Shown here: positions 9,461 through 21,950 of the stretch, one piece after another
Position numbering within the stretch: the first letter of the stretch is position 1
How the letters are laid out: the number at the start of each line of letters is the position of its first letter
NCBI GenBank assembly: GCA_946902985.2
Contig: OX336388.2
Coordinates: forward strand, 118,273,894 to 118,337,893
Length of the DNA: 64,000 nucleotides
Direction of reading: 5' to 3'
Source of the DNA: Meconema thalassinum
Taxonomy: Eukaryota; Arthropoda; Insecta; Orthoptera; Tettigoniidae
Position numbers and translations under genes: made by a program
Notes under the pieces: model-generated
Database searches by the model: none
What the model was told of the DNA's origin: nothing
The model's input: only the letters and a program-made list of their open reading frames with translations

Positions 9461-12341
9461 TGGTGTATTCTTGGAATACACGGTACGAGAGAATATAAAG
9501 TTTAATGCTCTTTGCATGTTCATTCCTTCCTCTCTGTCAAACACCAACAGTGATCTTCTATTTTCTCTTTGGTGATCATGTCGCTTATATCTTTTATGAG
9601 TCTGTTCTAGATATATATCTTCCATGACCCACCTAGCGTCATCTAGCAGCGAATCTCTGAAGCTCCTCAATTCTTCCTGGTGCAAGAGGATTTACTTATC
9701 CATCTGGCCACCAGATTTTGCTACCATCGCCAGCTATTATCTCCATGAGCAAGAGAACGTCGTTTACTTTTTCACTCACCATGCTGTGCTAGTATCGCCT
9801 GCTATCAACTCTTTGAAGACCATCTCCTCAAGAGAATTTAATTTCTTAAGTTGGTTATGCTGATATGTATACCTTTTGTTTCCTACCCCCACTCTTTTCC
9901 CTTCCTTGGACCCTCTGTGCTCCGCTGAGTGGGTCTCACTTGTGCGCCGGTCGTCGACTCAGTCAGGGCTCAACTAGAGCCAGTCTCCTCAAACAAAGAG
10001 GCATTCTCTACTCTCTACGCCATGTTGGCACTCTGGCATCCATCAAAGGGAACTTCACCTTCGACATGCAACCAAGATAAGTACAGCTTCAAGTTTTAAC
10101 CTCATCTTCATGGTTTTAACTTCTACATGTTTTTAACGATATTTTATAGACAGCGTGAGATTACTTATTTGGGGTGGTAATCATTCTTCGTGGGATTTGC
10201 CATGTTGAGCTTTTGTCTGTCTAAGTCAACTTTAACAGAAAGTAGCTTTTCTTAAGCTCTTTAAATGAGAAATCTTCTCACCACGTGGGATATTATCTAA
10301 TACCCGCTGTCTATAATTCACCAAGCTAGTTCCTCCGCTGGATTAACTTTGGCCCCATTTTTCTATTAAGATCGTTCTGGAACCTTCCAGATCCTGTACT
10401 TTATCTACAAGTCCTGTCGTCATGTATTTTTCACTCGCTTGTGAAAATACTATTCAAAATTGAAGAATCTTACTTCAAAATTACTACAATAGCGAATTTT
10501 CTTCGACCGCTGGAATGTTCTATGGCGCATTTAATTGTAATTCACAAACTTCTCAAGAAATAGACTCTCGCCTATCTAGTGCAACCAGTCCTTTTTCATC
10601 ATTGCAATAACTTTCTTTGCCATAAACTTTCGTGTTACTACAATGAATTTTTCATCTATTCAAAAAGAATATAGTGAGAAACAGTGCTTTCAGTATTTCT
10701 TCCGCGTCGCGAACGTCCGTTTACATTAAATAAGGCCATGAACATTTCTCCTCAATCCCAATTGATCTTCCCTAAACCTTCTACTAACACACCATATTAA
10801 TAAAATTGTAACTTTACTATAAGGTGTCACTCAACGAAGTGCCCTTCCATCTTGTTTGTTTAGCATTACTTAATTTCTGCATAACTACGTGTTTTATACA
10901 CGGTTCAAACTCACATTGTTTCTACCTTATAATCAGGGAAAACAATTATTTCAACTCTTGAGTGAGTTATTTCTAGGTCTCACGAAATGGAAACTGCCCC
11001 ATTTGACTCGTGATTCCTACTTAAAACATAGGAGGTCGAGAACCTTCCTTTTGATTTTCTCTTCAGGGTTCACAGTAAGTGACCTGCCCTTATTTGTATA
11101 ATTAACCAACATTAATTCTGTATAAATATAAGAAGTTGTAGGAACTTCTATCTTATTCTTCATGTTTTTTCTTATTGTTATTTTCGAAGTTGTAACTTTT
11201 TCTAAAATAGTTACCTGGAAATTTTTTTAAGTACACTCCTTGTACACAGTTGAATGTTTAAACTTTAATCACTTTATTTGTCTTCTTTAAATCTTACAAA
11301 GATTTTAGTACATATATAAGGTTTGAAACCTCATAAATTGTTATTTGCCTGGAGCAATCTCTAAATGTTAGGAGGTCTGCGACCCCATTTGTTAAAAAGT
11401 TTAAATGATCTATATTTGTCAGAAAAACATATATTTATTAAAGTTATCAACTTCTTTTGAATTGTTAAATAAATCAAGCGTTTCTTTCTGCCTTTTCATT
11501 TTTCTAATACAACAGTTAGGCAAGATCCTGTCCTCCTTGGCTCTCCCTACTCAATGCCATTAAATCTATTAATAGGGTTTTCACCACTCGTTGCATTTGA
11601 GCAAGAACTCTTGGTGGTAATCTCGTTAAAGTTTCTCTTAGCTTTAATAGCTAATTCTAACTGGCCAGTAAGGCAAGTAAAGCTCGCTACGCCAGCTACC
11701 TGCTTGTGGAGATCCTCTCCGAAAACTTATGGTCAGTTTTTCAAAAGATAAGTGTTTTTCTTTGTCTAAACTTTTAGCCGGCCTCTCGCTGAGTAAAAGC
11801 TTAGCCATTTCCAGATGCAACCATTGGTTAACTTACCAAAATTACTCTCCAAGGTATAATTTTTTATCACTATCCTTCCTGGAAGCACTTGGTCGCTTTT
11901 TCAGGAACTCTATAACTTCAAAAACTGGAAATACCAAACTTGATTCAAATTATTGGCATTCTTCGAATTACTTTGAAAAAACGAATTTCTTTGAAAAGAC
12001 ATACAATAAATCTGTTACTCTCAGTCTTGCCAGACCAACACCCTTCCCCATAGTAGTCTTATGCCTGCTTGAGAGGGAGTATACTAAGGCCACGCTCTTG
12101 CAAACCGCCCAAGTCCTAGCTGTATTTCCCGTCAGCTTAGACCAAGCTCTTACCCATTTTAGGTATCAGAGAACGGATTTTCAGTGGAAACCGCCTCTAA
12201 GTGCATTAAAGGTTAAATTTATAACTTTTGTGGAACTCTCATCCTATTTCTCTATTCTTTTTCTCCAGTCCGAAACCCACTTCTTTTTCTTAATCATCTT
12301 CCCTTGGTGGGTGGGTTATTCCTCAGCCAATAATCTACCCA
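9461..12341 (+). repeat. 5' LTR of BEL/Pao element (2,881 bp)
   Basis: Direct repeat with 17914-20777. The length is far above the few hundred bases usual in this superfamily. Several short open frames (for example 9624-9863 and 10889-11101) occur in both LTRs but resemble nothing I recognise. Confidence 0.93.
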
Positions 12342-12591
12342 AAATTTGGTCCCAGAAACCCGGGAGAGTCCGTTTGTCATTATTCTGTTTGGCAATACTT
12401 TGCAAATTATTAATATCTGCTTTGAATCTTTCAGCTATAACCACATCGTGCAAAGCCTGTGAAGGGGAAAGAGGCCGCTCCTGTCTCCTTTGGTGTGTCC
12501 CGTTCTTTCTACTTATTTGCTGCTGCCAGCTTGACAGCATTTCCAAGGTTCCACAGTTTCGTGAGTTGCATTTCAATCTATTTTCTTTAAC

Positions 12592-13082
12592 ATGGCCCCT
12601 ACTGATAAGGATAAGGATGAAAAACTTACTTCTAAACGAGCATCCTATAAAGGGCAAATTACCCGATTCAGAAAGTACATAAAGGAGTTAGATCCCTCAG
12701 AAGCACAATTAGACTTGTTGAAACATCGTGTAAGGGATTTTGAACGTTCTAATGAAAATTATTGTAACATTCAAACTGAAATAGAAACCTGTATGCTCAA
12801 TCAAACCGAAGTTCGTGTCGAAGTAGAAAACCAATATTACGAAGGCATAGGTTCTGCTTTCAAAATAATACGCCAACTCGAAGAGGAGCAGAAAAAGGAC
12901 GCTTCTGTTCTTGGTTCCCTTCATGAACCACAAACTTCTTTCCGTGATGGTTCTCATAAGCCCAAACCAATTTTACCTAAAATTGATTTGGAGATGAATC
13001 TACTTGGGATTCTTTCTATGAATTATTTTGCTCCCTTGTTCATGACAATGAAGACATTCAAGCCATTTACAAGTTTCATTAC
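12592..13082 (+). pseudogene. BEL/Pao Gag N-terminal part, frame-broken
   Basis: Starts at the ATG at 12592, 250 bp after the LTR. The first 130 or so codons are lysine- and glutamate-rich with a coiled-coil-like pattern typical of BEL Gag N-termini. At about 12985-12995 the frame is lost (PKIDL is followed by out-of-frame sequence); the matching Gag frame is that of the downstream segment starting 13083, which can be followed back to about 12996. A small deletion is the simplest cause. The copy cannot make full Gag without frameshifting. Confidence 0.8.
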
Positions 13083-16000
13083 TTGAGATCTATCCTCCGA
13101 GGTCAAGCTTTGCAGTTAGTTGAAGCACTTCCTCTACGTGCCAAAAATTACCCCATTGCCTTTAACTTATTAAAAGAAAGATATGGAAATTTACGGTTAC
13201 GTATTCAACGCCATATGAAGGCTCTATTCAACCTACCTGCGTCACAGCACAATGACGTCACCAGTTTGCGTACTCTAGTTGATACTACACAACTTCACGT
13301 TAAGGCTTTGTCCCAATTAGATCAACCTACTGAACATTGGGATACTTTCCTAATACATTTAGTGGTTTCTAAAGTTGATGCTGCTACCCTCAAAGCTTGG
13401 GAAATTGAACTTTCTAAAGAATACGACTACTCTTACGAGCATTTAGTCACTTTCATAAACGCTAGATGCCAACTCTTAACCGCTCTAGCTAATCAAAGTG
13501 AACCCTCATCTCCTAGTTCTAAGTTTGAATTAATGTCCATCAAACCTAAAAGCGAACGCTTAGCGTCTAATACCCACAAACCCGGGTCCAGCTCATCTAA
13601 ATTTAAATCAAACTCTACTGGTTACCCGACTAGGTCTAGTGAACGTCGTGTTGCTAGCTCTATGGTTTTAAACACTCAAAGCGAACCTCGCAAGAGTTTA
13701 AACGAACCTTTAAAGTGCATACTTTGTAAAGATCCCCATGCCCTATACCTCTGTAAATCCTTTAAAGAAATGTCAGTCGACGACAGAAGAAAATTAGTTT
13801 CCCAGAACAAACATTGCTTCAATTGCCTAGCGCCTACTCATTCTGCTTCTAATTGCAAGTCCACAAGACTTTGCTACCATTGTGAAAAGGCTCATCACAC
13901 TTTGCTACATCGTCATGATCAGGCAAGGTCATCGACAGCATCTACTTCTCCGAAAAATGATAGTGCTAACAGTTCTAATGCTTCATCGTATATTCAAAAT
14001 GCCAAGTCCATTCGCAGTGCCCAAGTATTGTTGTCTACTGTCCAAATCGAAGTTCAGGATAACTTTGGCAACTGGGTCCGTGCACGCGGTCTTCTAGAAT
14101 CAGCGGCAACTCATGATTTTGTGTCTAATTCCTTGATTAGAAAACTAGGCCTACCTGTAAACCCCACTTCTATCAACGTGTCGGGCATCAACAGCTCAAA
14201 ATCGCAAGATTTACAATTCTCGAAGCTAACTATAAGAGATATTTGTCGTAGAAACAACTTCTTTAAACTTAATTGTCTAATTCTCAATAGCATTGGAGAA
14301 GACACTCCAAGTCACTCTGTGGATATTTCAGGGTTAAACATTCCCTCGCATTTAAGGCTAGCTGATCCTTTGTTCAACATGCAAAATCCTATTGACATAC
14401 TCTTTAGTGCCAATGTTTTCTGGAATTGCCTTCGTAAACAGGTTCGCAAGTTATCCTCAAACGTGGTCGCCAGAGACACTAATTTTGGATGGATCGTCAC
14501 AGGTCAACTTCCCCATTATTCTCCCCAACCTGCATCGCAATGTTACTTCTCCAATACTGACCTGGAACAGTTTTGGAGGCTTGAAAGCGTTGATCCTCCT
14601 AATGTAACTTCTTCAGAAAATGAATTCTGTGAGCAACTTTTTTTGAACACCACCACTCGTTCTTCTGATGGCCGGTTCGTTGTTCAAATGCCAAGATTAC
14701 ATAATCCTCCCAAACTTATTAACTCTCAGCCCAAAGCTCGAAAAGCTCTCTTTGGTATCGAGAGCAAATTCAAGAAAGAACCTCTTGTTAAACAGCAGTA
14801 CACTGATTTCATGGATGAGTATGAAAGCTTAGATCATATGGAAGTCGTAAACAAATCTGATGATGAACTGTACCCCCCAATTGAAACGGTTTATTTAAAT
14901 CATCATCCCGTGTGGAAAAACCCTCTTGTAAAAGATAAAATCCGAGTTGTTTTCAATGGTTCATCGCCCGACGTTAATGGCAACAGCCTTAACGACACCC
15001 TTTACTCTGGTCCTGCTATTCAGTCAGATCTATCTGCTATATTATTATACTTTCGATTATTTCCCATAGCTGTCATAGCTGATATAAAACAGATGTACCG
15101 TCAAGTGTTAATTCAACCGGAACAACGAGATCTCCAAAGAATCTTGTGGCGTGATGAAATCAGCAAGCCCATTAAGGTATTTCGCTTAAAAACGGTTACT
15201 TATGGCTTAAAACCCTCTGCTTTCCTTGCTATCCGATCCCTACACTTGCTAGCCTCACAAGATGGTCATTTATTTGATTCCAAAGCCTCTGAAGCACTAA
15301 CTACGTCATTCTATGTTGACGATTAATTGCAGTCCTTCCCCACTTTGGAGGAAGCTTCTTTTGTGTCTTTAGAACTTCAGGCATTGCTAAGGAATGGAGG
15401 TTTCCCACTTCATAAGTGGAATTCCAACTCCCCTGAGTTTCTCGCCCAGTTTCCCATCGAAGACGTAGATCCTTCTTCTGTCGAAATTTGTGGAAACTCC
15501 GAATCTATAAAAACTCTAGGAGTTCATTGGTGCACTAGCACTGACACTCTTATCTATAAAGTTTCGCTCGCAGAAGAACTTCCTAACACAAAAAGACAAA
15601 TTCTCTCTGAAATTGCAAAAATTTTTGATCCACTTCAATTCCTTGCCCCAGTTATCGTTATAGCCAAACTCTTCATGCAAGAGCTGTGGTCGCTTAAATG
15701 TGAATGGGATGATACTGTCCCTCTTTCTTTTCTTAATCGTTGGCTCTCGTTTCGCAGCAATTTGCTAGATCTTTCCCTTATAGAAATTCCTAGGAATTTA
15801 ATTAACGCTCATTCTAATGCATCCTTTTTCCTTCATGTGTTCGCGGACAGTTCCGAAAAAGCTTATGGTTGCTGCGCATATTTAGTTTATCACGGTTCAT
15901 TCTATGGATCTTCAGTTTCCAACCTTGTTTGTGCCAAATCGAAGGTCGCTCCTCTTAAAACTATCACTTTGCCTAGGCTTGAATTGTGCGCTGCACTCAT

Positions 16001-17873
16001 GGCTGCAGAACTTGTTAAGAAATTACGGGAAGTATTAAAAGTCGAATTCTCGCAAATCTATCTCTGGAGCGATTCCATGATCACCCTTTCTTGGATTGCC
16101 AAAAACCCCTCTCACTGGCAAACTTTTGTTGCAAACAGAGTCTCCAAAATTCAAATTCTTTCTTCTGGATGTCATTGGAGGCATGTGCCCAGTGCTGATA
16201 ACCCAGCCGATATTATCTCTCGTGGTTGTTTACCTTCTCAATTGGCAGCTTCCCAGTTGTACTGGCATGGGCCCTCGTGGTTAATCGAAGATTCTTCTTC
16301 ATGGCCTTCTAAACCTCCAGCTACAAACTCCAACTTGCCTGACGCTAAAGTACCTTCATCCATTGCTTCGTGTCTTGTTTCCAACGCTTCTCATCCCTTA
16401 TTGTCCTGCTATTCTTCTTTTCATAAATTAATACGAATTGTCGCCTATCTCCTTAGATGGAAATATTTTATGGTTGACCAACCTCTTCTCCCTAAACCAC
16501 ACCTTACCAATCATGAATTGAATCTCGCTACCATTAAGGTTTTACAACTGACACAGCAAGAAGCCTTTTCTTCTGAATTGTCTTTACTTTCTTCTAAAAG
16601 GGATCTTCCCAAATCCAGTCGTCTTCGTGCTTTGGCCCCGTTCCTTGATGACCATGGGTTATTCAGGGTAGGTGGAAGGCTCTCGCAATCTTTGCTCTCT
16701 GAGGACAAAAAGCATCCCGTTATTTTGCCTTCTAAACATCACGTAACTTCCTTAATTATACGTGACTTTCATTATCGTAATCTGCATGTTGGTACACGCA
16801 CTCTGCTTTGCCTCTTAAGGAAAAATTACTGGATCATAAACGGAATTCATGAAGTAACTTCTGTAATTCATAAGTGCATTCCTTGCTTTAAAGCGAAACC
16901 TAAAATCAATCCTCAATTAATGAGCGATCTGCCCTCTTTTCGCTCTTCTCCTATACGCCCATTTGCTTTAACTGGTGTGGACTATATGGGTCCGTTCCAA
17001 TATCAACGAAATTCTCCTGAAGCTAAACGCAAATTGTTTGGTAAGCTTTATGTTTCTCTCTTTGTTTGCATGGTTACTGGCGCAATCCACTTGGAACTAG
17101 TAACGAATGCTTCTACTTCTTACTTTTTATCAACCGTCTCTCGCTTCACCGCTAGGCGTGGTGTTCCTTCAGAGATGTTCTCTGATAACGCTTCCACCTT
17201 TCAGGGCGCAGCTTCTCTGTGGAAGAAAGCTCTCACATCTTCTCCTGCCATGGAACAAATTTCTAATTTTTCCTATTCAAAGGGTTTCAAATGGCGCTTT
17301 ATACCTCCCTACGCTCCTCATTACGGTGGTAGGTGGGAATCTTGTGTAAAGCTCACTAAACGTCATTTAAGAAAAATCTTAGGTAATCGCATTCTGACTT
17401 ATGAAGAATTCAATTCACTGTCCGTTCTGATTGAAGGTGTTGTTAATTCTCGCCCATTAACTCCGCTTTCCAATGACCCTGATGACTTGCTTCCACTTAC
17501 ACCTGGTCACTTCCTTATCGGCACTTCTCTTTCTGCCCCTCCTCCCCTTCCCAATTCTTACAGGGATTCTAATCTACCTATCGTTTGGCGTAAACTTGAA
17601 GCCCTCCGTAATTCTTTTTGGAAGAGGTGTAACTTGGAATATTTAACTTCCTTGCAACGGAGACAGAAGTGGTTTCTTTCCAGTCCCGACATTAAAGTGG
17701 GGGACTTGGTCTTGGTTAGGGATGTTTCACCCCCTCTAGTTTGGACCTCTGGTAGAGTGACCGAGTGTTATCCTGGAAGAGATGGGCGAGTCAGGGTGGC
17801 CAAAATCTTGATCACTAATGGTCCGATCACAAGACCACTGTCTTTGATCGCTCCATTGCCTTTTAATGTGTAA
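13083..17873 (+). pseudogene. BEL/Pao Gag C-terminus and Pol, one internal stop
   Basis: One frame runs from 13083 to 17873 with a single TAA at 15324-15326, directly after the reverse-transcriptase YVDD motif. In order: Gag remainder; three cysteine/histidine knuckles (13710-13905: CKDPHALYLC, CFNCLAPTHSASNC, CYHCEKAHH); protease near 14085, where the usual D-S-G appears as LLESAATHDF, so the catalytic aspartate is replaced; RT with ADIKQMYRQV; RNase H from about 15840 (FADSSEKAYG); integrase with an H-H-C-C zinc site (FHYRNLHVG, CIPCF), GVDYMG, FSDNASTF and PHYGGRWE as the D-D-E residues; and a C-terminal LVLVRD domain. Apart from the stop and protease change it is well preserved. Confidence 0.92.
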
Positions 17874-17913
17874 CTGCTTATTTGTTCTCTGTTGGTGTTT
17901 GGCCCTCCCAGTA

Positions 17914-20777
17914 TGGTGTATTCTTGGAATACACGGTACGAGAGAATATAAAGTTTAATGCTCTTTGCATGTTCATTCCTTCCTCTTTGTCAAACACCAA
18001 CAGTGATCTTCTCTTTTCTCTTTGGTGATCATGTCGCTTATATCTTTTATGAGTCTGTTCTAGATATATATCTTCCATGACCCACCTAGCGTCATCTAGC
18101 AGCGAATCTCTGAAGCTCCTCAATTCTTCCTGGTGCAAGAGGATTTACTTATCCATCTGGCCACCAGATTTTGCTACCATCGCCAGCTATTATCTCCATG
18201 AGCAAGAGAACGTCGTTTACTTTTTCACTCACCATGCTGTGCTAGTATCGCCTGCTATCAACTCTTTGAAGACCATCTCCTCAAGAGAATTTAATTTCTT
18301 AAGTTGGTTTTGCTGATGTGTATACCTTTTGTTTCCTACCCCCACTCTTTTCCCTTCCTTGGACCCTCTGTGCTCCGCTGAGTGGGTCTCACTTGTGTGC
18401 CGGCCGTCGACTCAGTCAGGGCTCAACTAGAGCCAGTCTCCTCAAACAAAGAGGCATTCTCTACTCTCTACGCCATGTTGGCACTCTAGGCATCCATCAA
18501 AGGGAACTTCACCTTCGACATGCAACCAAGATAAGTACAGCTTCAAGTTTTAACCTCATCTTCATGGTTTTAACTTCTACATGTTTTTAACGATATTTTA
18601 TAGACAGCGTGAGATTACTTATTTGGGGTGGTAATCATTCTTCGTGGGATTTGCCATGTTGAGCTTTTGTCTGTCTAAGTCAACTTTAACAGAAAGTAGC
18701 TTTTCTTAAGCTCTTTAAATGAGAAATCTTCTCACCACGTGGGATATTATCTAATACCCGCTGTCTATAATTCACCAAGCTAGTTCCTCCGCTGGATTAA
18801 CTTTGGCCCCATTCTTCTATTAAGATCGTTCTGTACTTTATCTACAAGTCCTGTCGTCATGTATTTTTCACTCACTTGTGAAAATACTATTCAAAATTGA
18901 AGAATCTTACTTCTAAATTACTACAATAGCGAATTTTCTTCGACCGCTGGAATGTTCTATGGCGCATTTAATTGTAATTCACAAACTTCTCAAGAAATAG
19001 ACTCTCGCCTATCTAGTGCAACCAGTCCTTTTTCATCATTGCAATAACTTTCTTTGCCATAAACTTTCGTGTTACTACAGTGAATTTTTCATCTATTCAA
19101 AAAGACTATAGTGAGAAACAGTGCTTTCAGTATTTCTTCCGCGTCGCGAACGTCCGTTTACATTAAATAAGGCCATGAACATTTCTCCTCAATCCCAATT
19201 GATCTTCCCTAAACCTTCTACTAACACACCATATTAATAAAATTGTAACTTTACTATAAGGTGTCACTCAACGAAGTGCCCTTCCATCTTGTTTGTTTAG
19301 CATTACTTAATTTCTGCATAACTACGTGTTTTATACACGGTTCAAACTCACATTGTTTCTACCTTATAATCAGGGAAAACAATTATTTCAACTCTTGAGT
19401 GAGTTATTTCTAGGTCTCACGAAATGGAAACTGCCCCATTTGACTCGTGATTCCTACTTAAAACATAGGAGGTCGAGAACCTTCCTTTTGATTTTCTCTT
19501 CAGGGTTCACAGTAAGTGACCTGCCCTTATTTGTATAATTAACCAACATTAATTCTGTATAAATATAAGAAGTTGTAGGAACTTCTATCTTATTCTTCAT
19601 GTTTTTTCTTATTGTTATTTTCGAAGTTGTAACTTTTTCTAAAATAGTTACCTGGAATTTTTTTTAAGTACACTCCTTGTACACAGTTGAATGTTTAAAC
19701 TTTAATCACTTTATTTGTCTTCTTTAAATCTTACAAAGATTTTAGTACATATATAAGGTTTGAAACCTCATAAATTGTTATTTGCCTGGAGCAATCTCTA
19801 AATGTTAGGAGGTCTGCGACCCCATTTGTTAAAAAGTTTAAATGATCTATATTTGTCAGAAAAACATATATTTATTAAAGTTATCAACTTCTTTTGAATT
19901 GTTAAATAAATCAAGCGTTTCTTTCTGCCTTTTCATTTTTCTAATACAACAGTTAGGCAAGATCCTGTCCTCCTTGGCTCTCCCTACTCAATGCCATTAA
20001 ATCTATTAATAGGGCTTTCACCACTCGTTGCATTTGAGCAAGAACTCTTAGTGGTAATCTCGTTAAAGTTTCTCTTAGCTTTAATAGCTAATTCTAACTG
20101 GCCAGTAAGGCAAGTAAAGCTCGCTACGCCAGCTACCTGCTTGTGGAGATCCTCTCCGAAAACTTATGGTCAGTTTTTCAAAAGATAAGTGTTTTTCTTT
20201 GTCTAAACTTTTAGCCGGCCTCTCGCTGAGTAAAAGCTTAGCCATTTCCAGATGCAACCATTGGTTAACTTACCAAAATTACTCTCCGAGGTATAATTTT
20301 TTATCACTATCCTTCCTGGAAGCACTTGGTCGCTTTTTCAGGAACTCTATAACTTCAAAAACTAGAAATACCAAACTTGATTCAAATTATTGGCATTCTT
20401 CGAATTACTTTGAAAAAACGAATTTCTTTGAAAAGACATACAATAAATCTGTTACTCTCAGTCTTGCCAGACCAACACCCTTCCCCATAGTAGTCTTATG
20501 CCTGCTTGAGAGGGAGTATACTAAGGCCACGCTCTTGCAAACCGCCCAAGTCCTAGCTGTATTTCCCGTCAGCTTAGACCAAGCTCTTACCCATTTTAGG
20601 TATCAGAGAACGGATTTTCAGTGGAAACCGCCTCTAAGTGCATTAAAGGTTAAATTTATAACTTTTGTGGAACTCTCATCCTCTTTCTCTATCCTTTTTC
20701 TCCAGTCCGAAACCCACTTCCCTTTCTTAATCATCTTCCCTTGGTGGTGGGTTATTCCTCAGCCAATAATCTACCCA
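17914..20777 (+). repeat. 3' LTR of BEL/Pao element (2,864 bp)
   Basis: Direct repeat with 9461-12341, same TG...CA termini. It is slightly shorter, mainly because a dozen or so bases present near 10380 in the 5' LTR are missing near 18833. Confidence 0.93.
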
Positions 20778-21441
20778 AGGGGTGTTCAAATCAAAAGGTA
20801 CGAAACGATACTGTGGGTACACTTTATTCGTTATTCAAAAGTAATCACCACAGGCCTGTGCACAGGTGTCCCATTGCTTCACTAGCCGCAGGATTCCCTG
20901 TTCACAGAAGTCTTGTGGTTGTGACAGGAGCCAATCCTAGACGGTGTACTTTAGTTCGTCGTCCGACTGGAAACGTTTTCCCTTGAGATGATTTTTTAAC
21001 GGACCAAACAGGTGGAAGCCGCAGGGTGAAAAGTCTAGGCAGTAGGGCGGATGCTCAAGTTGCTCCCTCTTGAACGTGGCCAATACACCTTGTGTGACGT
21101 TAGAGACGTGTGAGCGAGCGTTATCATGGAGCAGAATCACTCACTTCGTGAGCAGTCCAGGCCGTTTGTTCTTGATGGACTTGCGTAGGGTATTGAGTGT
21201 CGCACAATACACTTCACTGTTAATGATTCGTCTCAAGGGAAAACGTTTCCAATTGGACGACGAACTAAATGATACCGTACAGGATTGGCTCCTGTCACAA
21301 CCACAAGACTTCTGGGAACAGGGAATCCTGCGGGTAGTGAATCAATGGGACACCTGTGCACAGGCCTGTGGTGATTACTTTTGAATAACGAATAAACTGT
21401 ATCCACAGTATCGTTACGTACCTTTTCATTTGAACACCCCT
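20778..21441. mobile_element. Mariner-type fold-back element
   Basis: The left terminus AGGGGTGTTCAAATCAAAAG is mirrored at the right by CTTTTCATTTGAACACCCCT. Both arms carry the 3' end of a mariner transposase pointing toward the nearest terminus: minus strand 20937-21140 encodes HDNARSHVSN and FSPCGFHLFGPLK, while plus strand 21235-21384 encodes LKGKRFQLDDELNDTVQDWL and ends CAQACGDYF. It is thus a palindrome of two transposase C-termini. The right flank is TA; on the left the pre-insertion sequence across the BEL element reads TG, perhaps a mutated TA. Confidence 0.85.
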
Positions 21442-21469
21442 TAAATTATCAATATAATATTGATGGTTA

Positions 21470-21950
21470 GGGCCCGGATGTTGATGCAGTAAAAAAATGC
21501 ACTTAAAATTTTCAAAAATGACTGTAATAAAGTTACTCAGAAAAACAGAATCGACAAAATTTTAAAAGTAGAAAGAAGAATAGCTAGAACATGCATAAAT
21601 AAAAAAATATCAGAGAGATGGACAGTGGCGGATAGTACCAAATGAAGTGGTATACAGAGAACTGGAGCCCATCACTGATGCTATTCGGAAGAAACGGATT
21701 TTTTTTGGTCACATCATGAGGACACCTAAAACCAGGTTATCTAGAAAAATTGTAGTGAAACTTTGGAATAGGAAACAACAAGTAGGATGGATTAAGGAAA
21801 TTAGAGAAGATATGAAAGAATTAGAAATAACCTTGGATGACTTGCAAAACAAAACAAAAAAATAAAAAAACTGACAGATATAAAAATAAGATTTCAGGCT
21901 AAAATAGACAATCCTAATACAGTAACAAGAAGTTCCGTGAAGAACTAAAG
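21470..21950 (+). pseudogene. RTE-like LINE, interrupted C-terminal fragment (left part)
   Basis: Open stretch 21647-21865 encodes RELEPITDAIRKKRIFFGHI and LSRKIVVKLW, then EDMKELEITLDDLQNK, matching the order in the 23575-24465 fragment. It stops at 21950, where a terminal-repeat element begins; the continuation resumes at 22895 (FTDDERLRRSERMKCYW). Confidence 0.75.

Larger units (their letters stand above)
9461..20777 (+). mobile_element. BEL/Pao LTR retrotransposon with 2.9-kb LTRs
   Basis: Complete element bounded by LTRs 9461-12341 and 17914-20777, both TGGTGTATTC to ATCTACCCA, with perfect 5-bp duplications AGGGG at 9456-9460 and 20778-20782. A primer-binding-site-like TGGTCCCAGAAACCCGGG follows the 5' LTR at about 12346. 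The coding region 12592-17873 has the BEL/Pao order Gag, protease, reverse transcriptase, RNase H, integrase. No clear polypurine tract precedes the 3' LTR. It has inserted into the first bases of a mariner-like terminal repeat. The LTRs differ by scattered substitutions and a short indel near 10380, so the insertion is not brand new. Confidence 0.93.

Noticed and set aside
11729..12682. 317-codon open frame crossing the end of the 5' LTR
   Set aside because: It runs from LTR into the leader and overlaps the Gag start in another frame, with no family resemblance. Its counterpart in the 3' LTR ends differently, as expected for chance.
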